Assembly: GCA_910577105.1 (NCBI GenBank)
Contig: CAJTMB010000041.1
Coordinates: 1-19,144 of the forward strand
Reading direction: 5' to 3'
Length of the DNA: 19,144 nt
From: an uncultured Lachnospiraceae bacterium
GTDB taxonomy: Bacteria > Bacillota > Clostridia > Lachnospirales > Lachnospiraceae
The notes beneath the pieces are model-generated. The model worked only from the letters and a program-made list of their open reading frames with translations. It did not search any database and was not told the origin of the DNA. The first letter of the stretch is position 1; each line of letters begins with the position of its first letter. This document shows, piece after piece, positions 14,829 to 19,144 of this stretch. Position numbers and translations under genes: made by a program.

Positions 14829-14972
14829 TTAGAAGTTATTCTGGTTGTTATTCTGCTTGTTCTGCTTATTCTGATTGTTGTTCTGGTTGTTGTTCTGTGT
14901 ACTGTTCTTGGTACTGTCTGAACAGTTGTTGTACTTGTTCTGGTTTTCATTGTTCTGATTGTTATTAGACAT
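14829..14972 (-). CDS. 47-residue Asn/Gln-rich small protein
   Basis: ATG 14972 is preceded by AGGAGGAG six bases away, one of the best ribosome binding sites in the window. The 47 residues contain 23 Asn and 8 Gln, with scattered Lys, Ser and Thr, one Cys (residue 17), one Tyr and a terminal Phe. It opens MSNNNQNNENQNKY and ends NNNQNNF. There is no signal peptide or membrane helix; the peptide is polar and probably disordered. It has its own terminator. The composition recalls the Gln/Asn-rich gamma-type small spore proteins of Bacilli and short N/Q-rich proteins of unknown role in Clostridia, but I cannot assign it to a family. A spore-related role is only a guess. Confidence 0.72.
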   Translation of the reverse strand: MSNNNQNNENQNKYNNCSDSTKNSTQNNNQNNNQNKQNKQNNNQNNF

Positions 14973-15108
14973 GTGAAACTCCTCCTGTTTGTTTTTAGTT
15001 ACACAAATATTATTTCTGCAACAATCAAAAAATATACTTTATATTTATAGGACTTTTTTACTATTTTTCTCTTGCAATTAGTACTAAAGTATTATATAAT
15101 AAAATCAG

Positions 15109-15140
15109 CAAAGGAACATAACCCTTCATTATTTCCTTTG
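15109..15140. repeat. 8-bp inverted repeat upstream of the Asn/Gln-rich gene
   Basis: CAAAGGAA (15109-15116) and TTCCTTTG (15133-15140) are exact inverted copies 16 bases apart. They lie in AT-rich DNA beside a TATAAT-like sequence (minus strand, about 15092-15097) some 120 bases upstream of the small gene. They could be an operator or a leader hairpin. I see no gene in 14973-15175. Confidence 0.35.
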
Positions 15141-15175
15141 TGAACCCTTATATATTAATTATTTATACTCCCCTC

Positions 15176-15206
15176 GATGAGCTGCCAGCCCCCCTGGCAG
15201 CTCATC
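15176..15206. terminator. perfect 13-bp hairpin after the HAAS/DUF1700 gene, no U-tract
   Basis: GATGAGCTGCCAG (15176-15188) pairs perfectly with CTGGCAGCTCATC (15194-15206) around CCCCC. It begins six bases beyond the DUF1700 stop codon, where a terminator is expected. On the minus strand, however, the stem is followed by GAGGGGAGTATAAATAATT rather than a T-run. It may be an mRNA 3'-end stabiliser or an unusual terminator. Confidence 0.55.
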
Positions 15207-15212
15207 ATCCGT

Positions 15213-15665
15213 TTAATGACGCCGGAGCACTTTTATCACCATCATAATAATCAGAACCGGCAGTAATATGGGCGCCAAAAACGAAAGCACGGAAAATACA
15301 GCCGATAGAATAATAATAATGACAAACACCACCAAAAATGCAATGAGCCAGCCCGGCATCCGATACACCTTGCCGCGATATCCCCGGTCATAACCATAGC
15401 CGTTGTCTTCACCGAAGTTATCCCCTGAAACATATTGCGCATCACGCGCCTGCCCCGTTTCCGCATGTCTGCCGGCCTCTGCAATGCTTCTTGCCAACAG
15501 TCTGGGGTCTCCGAGTTCTTTCAGAACCTCTTCTTCACTTCTGCCCATTCGTACCTGCGTACGGATATAATCCTCATAATACCTTACATTTTCTTCTACC
15601 GTATAAGCACTTGCCCTTCCTGAAAGAGCCATTCGTAAATTATCCAGAAATTCTTGTTTTGTCAT
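15213..15665 (-). CDS. HAAS/DUF1700-domain membrane protein
   Basis: The product is 150 residues. The N-terminal MTKQEFLDNLRMALSG with YYEDYIRTQVRMGRSEEEVLKELGDPRLLARSI (29-61) is the three-helix HAAS/DUF1700 domain. A polar Gly/Tyr/Asp-rich linker (about 70-104) leads to one or two hydrophobic helices (106-147) and a basic LRRH end. In Firmicutes such proteins often accompany a PadR-type regulator and a DUF4097 putative adhesin and are thought to take part in envelope-stress signalling. Neither partner is nearby here, so this copy stands alone. GGAAGGA lies just before ATG 15665. Its promoter is probably 15744-15772. Confidence 0.85.
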   Translation of the reverse strand: MTKQEFLDNLRMALSGRASAYTVEENVRYYEDYIRTQVRMGRSEEEVLKELGDPRLLARSIAEAGRHAETGQARDAQYVSGDNFGEDNGYGYDRGYRGKVYRMPGWLIAFLVVFVIIIILSAVFSVLSFLAPILLPVLIIMMVIKVLRRH

Positions 15666-15743
15666 AACATCCTTCCATTCCGAAGTACTTGCCTTCCTCT
15701 TCCATTAATACAGGATTTGAAACACACCTTATTTCTCCTGCCA

Positions 15744-15772
15744 ATTATAGCATGTCCGCTGTAATCCGTAAA
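15744..15772 (-). promoter_or_regulatory. promoter of the HAAS/DUF1700 gene
   Basis: Minus-strand TTTACG (15767-15772), a 17-base spacer and a perfect TATAAT (15744-15749), preceded by TG one base upstream (extended -10). It is about 75 bases before the start codon. Confidence 0.65.
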
Positions 15773-15806
15773 TAAATGGAAAGAAAAGGGAATCTAAACT
15801 TTTTAT

Positions 15807-15837
15807 AAAAAAACGTATACCCTATGTTACATAAGGG
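15807..15837 (-). terminator. probable weak terminator overlapping the end of cardiolipin synthase
   Basis: On the minus strand CCCTTATGT and ACATAGGG pair with one bulged T. The stem spans the TAA stop of the synthase gene and is followed by TATACG and seven Ts. The stem is AT-rich, so termination may be partial and the HAAS/DUF1700 gene may receive read-through. Confidence 0.5.
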
Positions 15838-17362
15838 GCGCTATCAGATTGCACACATGTCCCCAGATTCTAGATAACACAGGTATCTTCTTATAGTATG
15901 CGGGCGTCACCTTGATGCACTGATTAAGTGTGTCCTGAAAATCACGCTCTGCTTCTCTGACAACAGCCGTCCTATAAAAATATACCCCGCATTCAAAATG
16001 ATGGTAAAGACTTCTGTAATCCAGATTCACGGTACCCACAACCGCCTTGCAGTCATCCGACACAAACATCTTTGCATGAACAAAACCGGGGGTATATTCA
16101 TAAATCTGTACACCGGCCTCCAACAAAGACGGATAATACGTTCTGGCAATGGCAAAAGCGTATTTTTTATCGGGAATGTGCGGCAGAATAATCTGCACCT
16201 CCACTCCTCGTTTGGCTGCATACTTTAACATCATCAGCATGGTACTGTCCACAATGAAATACGGCGTCATGATATGCACATAGCAGGTTGATGTATTCAG
16301 CAAATCCAGATAAACTTTCTCTGCCATATTTTCCTTTTTGTTTGGTCCGTCTCCATAAGGAATTACAAACCCTTCTTTTTTCCCCCCTGCACATTGGTGC
16401 AGATACCTCTTATAATCACTGGGCTTCTCCAGAATATCCCAAGTTCTTAAAAACATCATTGTAAAGCTGTCCACTGCGTCCCCCGATATTTTTACCGCAA
16501 CATCTTTCCAGTGTCCGAAACGCTCTTTTTTGTTGATATATTCATCCGCCAGATTCACGCCTCCCGTATAGGCAATTTTGCCGTCAATAACCAGTATCTT
16601 CCTATGGTCACGATTGTTCTGATGGGTTGACAAAAGCGGCATAATCGGTGCAAACGCTTTGGTCTTTATACCTAACTTCTTCATTTTTTCAGGATAATTG
16701 TACGGAAGAAGTAAAAGAGAGCACATGCCGTCATACATGAAGCGGACCTCCACGCCTTCTTTCACCTTTTCCTGCAATATTTCCAATATAGAATCCCACA
16801 TAATACCGGGCTCTACAATAAAGTATTCCAAAAAAATAAACTTTTCCGCCTTTTTAAGCTCTTTCAGCATATCCTGCCACTTATCTTCGCCCAGTCTGAA
16901 ATAAACCGCCTCTTCTCCCCAATAAACAGGGTATCCGCCTTCTCTGTTCAAATAAAAAGCCACCTGCCCCGCCGCATCATCACAGCTCTGTATTACCACA
17001 AGCGAATCCGAATCCTGGGACAGGTAATGCCTTGTTTTTTCAAACACTTTATTCATTTCCTTTTTCAGGCTTCTGCTGCCCCAGTTTCTATCCACCAGAA
17101 CGAAAAAAACGATTCCGAAAACAGGAAATATGCAGATGGGAATAATCCATGCCATTCTGAATTCGGGCAAATCGTCTTTGTTTATCAAATATATAATAGC
17201 AAGCGCACCTAAAAAAATCATGGCGCCAAAAATATATGTACTATAATTCCTAAGCCAGATAAAACTGCTTACCAGGATTGCCACCTGAAGAAGTAATGAC
17301 AGTAAAATAATCCAAGTTCTGCTAAATACAATTTTAAAAAATACTTTCAAAAATTTTTTCAC
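15827..17362 (-). CDS. cls: cardiolipin synthase (phospholipase D-type)
   Basis: The product is 511 residues, normal for bacterial Cls. It condenses two phosphatidylglycerol molecules into cardiolipin and glycerol at the membrane. Hydrophobic segments at about 12-36, 43-60 and 70-90 anchor it. The two catalytic HKD motifs are intact: HRKILVID (His253, Lys255, Asp260) followed by GGVNLADEY, and HAKMFVSD (His429, Lys431, Asp436) followed by GTVNLDYRS. The start is GTG 17362, chosen because AAGGAG lies seven bases upstream and MKKFLK begins the first basic stretch. No convincing promoter is visible in the 120 bases upstream. That stretch contains a 7-bp CGGTTTT/AAAACCG repeat (17392-17410) and the oppositely directed tRNA promoter. 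Confidence 0.95.
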   Translation of the reverse strand: MKKFLKVFFKIVFSRTWIILLSLLLQVAILVSSFIWLRNYSTYIFGAMIFLGALAIIYLINKDDLPEFRMAWIIPICIFPVFGIVFFVLVDRNWGSRSLKKEMNKVFEKTRHYLSQDSDSLVVIQSCDDAAGQVAFYLNREGGYPVYWGEEAVYFRLGEDKWQDMLKELKKAEKFIFLEYFIVEPGIMWDSILEILQEKVKEGVEVRFMYDGMCSLLLLPYNYPEKMKKLGIKTKAFAPIMPLLSTHQNNRDHRKILVIDGKIAYTGGVNLADEYINKKERFGHWKDVAVKISGDAVDSFTMMFLRTWDILEKPSDYKRYLHQCAGGKKEGFVIPYGDGPNKKENMAEKVYLDLLNTSTCYVHIMTPYFIVDSTMLMMLKYAAKRGVEVQIILPHIPDKKYAFAIARTYYPSLLEAGVQIYEYTPGFVHAKMFVSDDCKAVVGTVNLDYRSLYHHFECGVYFYRTAVVREAERDFQDTLNQCIKVTPAYYKKIPVLSRIWGHVCNLIAPLM

Positions 17363-17411
17363 GCTGTATCTCCTTATTTTTCTGGTGTTTTCGGTTTTTT
17401 TATAAAACCGC

Positions 17412-17440
17412 TTGACATTTTAAAAATAACCCTGTAAAAT
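17412..17440 (+). promoter_or_regulatory. sigma-A promoter of tRNA-Arg(ACG)
   Basis: Plus-strand TTGACA (17412-17417), a 17-base spacer and TAAAAT (17435-17440), about 40 bases before the tRNA. It is directed away from the cardiolipin synthase gene. Confidence 0.85.
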
Positions 17441-17482
17441 ACTTAATGTTGCAGGTATGACTATTATTTCCCTGTATATGAT

Positions 17483-17556
17483 GTGCGTTTAGCTCAGCTG
17501 GATAGAGCGTTTGGCTACGGACCAAAAGGTCGGGGGTTCGAATCCTCTAACGCACG
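17483..17556 (+). tRNA. tRNA-Arg (ACG)
   Basis: A complete cloverleaf on the plus strand: acceptor GTGCGTT/AACGCAC, anticodon stem-loop TTTGG-CTACGGA-CCAAA with anticodon ACG (read as ICG after deamination, decoding CGN), and T-loop TTCGAAT. Discriminator G; no encoded CCA. Confidence 0.95.
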
Positions 17557-17588
17557 TTTCCTTTTTTATCGTCACTCTGTTTTAGTTT

Positions 17589-17615
17589 GTCACTGCAGGG
17601 TGACCTTTTTATTTT
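17589..17615 (+). terminator. probable terminator of tRNA-Arg(ACG)
   Basis: GTCAC (17589-17593) pairs with GTGAC (17600-17604), followed by CTTTTTATTTT. The stem is short, but the T-run is good and it lies about 30 bases after the tRNA. Confidence 0.55.
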
Positions 17616-17676
17616 CCGAAATTTTACACAACCGGGATTCTTTTGTAACGAATGCATAAAAAAGGCAAGAAGAAAT

Positions 17677-17694
17677 ATAGTAAGTATATACTAT
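17677..17694. promoter_or_regulatory. short inverted repeat just upstream of the PHP gene
   Basis: ATAGTA (17677-17682) and TACTAT (17689-17694) flank AGTATA. The repeat contains a -10-like TATACT and lies about 30 bases before the PHP start codon. It could be an operator overlapping the promoter, but AT-rich palindromes of this size also arise by chance. Confidence 0.3.
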
Positions 17695-17722
17695 TTTCAA
17701 GAATTAGACAAGGAGTAAAGAC

Positions 17723-18505
17723 ATGCGGTTTGATATGCACTGCCACACCAGGGAAGGTTCTTTGGATGGCAAGATTAATCTGGATGAATATGTTTCCCTG
17801 TTAAAACAAAAAGGATATCATGGCATGTTAATCAGCGACCACAATTCCTACGACGCTTACCGCTATTACAAAAAACACAGGGAGGAACCTGCTTTTAAAG
17901 ATTTTGTGGTATTAAAAGGCATAGAGTATGATACCATAGATGCCGGACATATTCTGGTAATTATGCCGGAATATATCAAATTACCCATTTTGGAACTGCG
18001 CGGGCTTCCTGTTACCCTTCTTATAGAAATCGTACACTTTTTCGGTGGTATTTTGGGTCCTGCCCATCCCTGCGGTGAAAAATACCTAAGCCTCTGCAAC
18101 ACCAGGCGCTTCCGCAAAACACCGGATATCATAAAAAACTTTGATTTTATGGAAACTTTTAATGCCTGCGAACCCCCTGAAGCAAATGTAGCTGCCGCAA
18201 GTCTGGCCAGACAAAATAACCTTCCCGGCTTCGGAGGAAGCGATGCCCACAAACCGGACTGTGTAGGTTTTGCATATACGGATATTCCCGACGGCATCAT
18301 GACAGAAACAGATTTGGTAAACTATATCCGTTCCGGTAAGCCTGTCAGTTGCGGCGGAAATTACTACCATGGAACTACAAGGGAACGCATTGGCTCTTTC
18401 AACAAAGTTCTTGTCTATTCCTTCTGGTTTTTTAACAAAGCTGCCGGACTGCTGCGCTATTATAAGAGAAGGCTGGAAATGAGGTCCCTGCGGAAGGTTT
18501 TGTGA
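17723..18505 (+). CDS. PHP-domain metal-dependent phosphoesterase
   Basis: The product is 260 residues. The PHP fold motifs are in order: DMHCHT (His6, His8), SDHNSY (Asp39, His40), KGIEYDT (Glu68), GPAHPCG (His115) and GGSDAHKPD (Asp174, His176). These are the ligands of a three-metal centre. This length, together with the PHP-C-like tail, fits stand-alone PHP phosphoesterases acting on small phosphate esters, such as nucleoside 3',5'-bisphosphate or histidinol-phosphate phosphatases. The substrate is not fixed by the sequence and no his genes are nearby. AAGGAG lies seven bases before ATG 17723. The last 35 residues are basic and aromatic, with WFFNKAAGLLRYYKRR. It is the only protein gene on the plus strand and converges on the tRNA cluster. 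Confidence 0.9.
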   Translation: MRFDMHCHTREGSLDGKINLDEYVSLLKQKGYHGMLISDHNSYDAYRYYKKHREEPAFKDFVVLKGIEYDTIDAGHILVIMPEYIKLPILELRGLPVTLLIEIVHFFGGILGPAHPCGEKYLSLCNTRRFRKTPDIIKNFDFMETFNACEPPEANVAAASLARQNNLPGFGGSDAHKPDCVGFAYTDIPDGIMTETDLVNYIRSGKPVSCGGNYYHGTTRERIGSFNKVLVYSFWFFNKAAGLLRYYKRRLEMRSLRKVL

Positions 18506-18572
18506 TTTTACCTTCATAAATAATTTCTCGTACCGCCATAATTAATCCCGGACTTTTAATAAGCATAAATAG

Positions 18573-18616
18573 AAACAGAACCCGCACCAGCCACAGGCTA
18601 AAATCGGGTTCTGTTT
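18573..18616. terminator. bidirectional terminator between the PHP gene and the tRNA cluster
   Basis: AAACAGAACCCG (18573-18584) pairs perfectly over 12 bases with CGGGTTCTGTTT (18605-18616). An inner AGCC/GGCT stem may extend it. T-rich sequence follows on the minus strand and TTTC on the plus strand. It lies 12 bases after tRNA-Leu (minus strand) and 68 bases after the PHP stop, so it can serve both converging units. Confidence 0.75.
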
Positions 18617-18627
18617 CAAACATATAA

Positions 18628-18711
18628 TGCTGGTGGCCGGACTTGAACCGGCACGATGTTGCCACCGAGGGATTTTAAGTCCCTTGCGTCTGCCTATTCC
18701 GCCACACCAGC
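18628..18711 (-). tRNA. tRNA-Leu (TAA)
   Basis: A class II tRNA of 84 bases: acceptor GCTGGTG/CACCAGC, anticodon loop containing TAA within the GGGAC/..CCC stem, a long variable arm, and T-loop TTCAAGT. Anticodon TAA reads UUA (Leu). Last gene of the minus-strand tRNA cluster. Confidence 0.94.
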
Positions 18712-18730
18712 TAGACAGATAATAAAATCA

Positions 18731-18803
18731 TGGGGCCTACAGGGCTCGAACCTGTGACCCTCTGCTTGTAAGGCAGATGCTCTCCCAGCTGAGCTAAGAC
18801 CCC
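18731..18803 (-). tRNA. tRNA-Val (TAC)
   Basis: Acceptor GGGGTCT/AGGCCCC, anticodon stem-loop TCTGC-CTTACAA-GCAGA giving anticodon TAC, T-loop TTCGAGC, discriminator A, no encoded CCA. Confidence 0.95.
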
Positions 18804-18806
18804 AAA

Positions 18807-18880
18807 CGACCCAGATCGGACTCGAACCGACGACCTCCGCCGTGACAGGGCGGCGCTCTAACCAACTGAGCCACTAGGCC
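18807..18880 (-). tRNA. tRNA-Asp (GTC)
   Basis: Acceptor GGCCTAG/CTGGGTC with G-T pairs, anticodon stem-loop CCGCC-CTGTCAC-GGCGG giving anticodon GTC, discriminator G as expected for Asp. It lies only three bases upstream of tRNA-Val. Confidence 0.94.
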
Positions 18881-18903
18881 AAAAACATATTTAATTAATA
18901 AAA

Positions 18904-18977
18904 TGGACCTTCGGGGACTCGAACCCAGGACCGACCGGTTATGAGCCGGTTGCTCTAACCAACTGAGCTAAAGGTCC
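18904..18977 (-). tRNA. tRNA with anticodon CAT (elongator Met or lysidine-modified Ile2)
   Basis: Acceptor GGACCTT/AAGGTCC, anticodon stem-loop ACCGG-CTCATAA-CCGGT, T-loop TTCGAGT, discriminator A. It lacks the mismatched first pair and the three G-C pairs of initiator tRNA. Anticodon CAT is shared by elongator Met and the TilS-modified Ile2 tRNA, and the sequence alone does not let me separate them with certainty. Confidence 0.9.
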
Positions 18978-18996
18978 ATAAACCCTTACGGACACA

Positions 18997-19069
18997 AGCC
19001 GATGATCGGACTCGAACCGATAACCTGCTGATTACAAATCAGCTGCTCTGCCAATTGAGCCACATCGGC
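18997..19069 (-). tRNA. tRNA-Thr (TGT)
   Basis: Acceptor GCCGATG/CATCGGC, anticodon stem-loop CTGAT-TTGTAAT-(A/C)TCAG-type stem with anticodon TGT, T-loop TTCGAGT, discriminator T. No encoded CCA. Confidence 0.94.
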
Positions 19070-19091
19070 AAATACATTAGTGCTATCGTAA

Positions 19092-19144
19092 TGACTCCGA
19101 CGGGAATCGAACCCGTGTTACCGCCGTGAAAGGGCGATGTCTTA
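19092..19144 (-). tRNA. tRNA-Glu (TTC), truncated by the window edge
   Basis: The 3' part of a tRNA on the minus strand: anticodon arm CGCCC-TTTCACG-GCGG with anticodon TTC, T-arm ACGGG-TTCGATT-CCCGT, and 3' acceptor strand CGGAGTC with discriminator A. The 5' half lies beyond the window. First visible gene of the six-tRNA cluster. Confidence 0.92.

Noticed and set aside
18597..19144. Dense short repeats at the right end, considered as a CRISPR or repeat array
   Set aside because: The recurrent TTCGA- and GAGC-type blocks are the T-arms and D-arms of six adjacent tRNA genes.

Overview
The window looks like a chromosomal segment of a low-to-moderate GC Firmicute, most likely a Lachnospiraceae-type gut Clostridium. 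This is an inference from gene style: strong AGGAGG-type ribosome binding sites, sigma-A promoters of the TTGACA/TATAAT type, tRNA genes without an encoded CCA end, a HAAS/DUF1700 membrane protein, and HEPN and minimal-nucleotidyltransferase remnants. No marker gene allows a species call. Almost every gene is on the minus strand; only one tRNA-Arg and the PHP-domain gene are on the plus strand.

Layout. (1) 1-210: the end of a tRNA pair (Arg-TCT, then a truncated His-GTG) behind a near-consensus promoter. (2) 268-2986: a D-lactate dehydrogenase gene followed by a COG3044-type ABC-class ATPase, preceded by a structured leader. (3) 3155-5753: an EF-hand-like lipoprotein and a MATE efflux transporter. 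(4) 5775-9411: an AT-richer accessory zone with visible decay. It holds an AlkD-like glycosylase pseudogene with two lesions, a divergent pyrophosphatase-like gene with a tiny overlapping ORF, a membrane acyltransferase, a broken MNT/HEPN pair and a GNAT acetyltransferase. It ends at a GC-rich hairpin cluster downstream of tRNA-Pro. (5) 9756-14718: a compact operon of an rRNA methyltransferase, an amidase-fold protein that has lost its catalytic residues, RdgB, a YfcE-type phosphoesterase and a membrane-anchored chemotaxis receptor. It has a promoter at one end and a very good terminator at the other. (6) 14789-17362: a 47-residue Asn/Gln-rich peptide gene, a HAAS/DUF1700 membrane protein and cardiolipin synthase. 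(7) 17412-19144: tRNA-Arg(ACG) and a PHP-domain phosphoesterase on the plus strand, facing a six-tRNA cluster (transcribed Glu, Thr, Met/Ile2, Asp, Val, Leu) across a shared 12-bp-stem terminator.

The most interesting items are the pseudo-amidase (two zinc-ligand His and the catalytic Glu all replaced in an otherwise intact gene), the Asn/Gln-rich mini-protein with its own very strong ribosome binding site and terminator, the GC-rich three-hairpin element after tRNA-Pro, and the two independently broken genes or modules in the accessory zone. I see no CRISPR array, transposase, integrase or phage gene.
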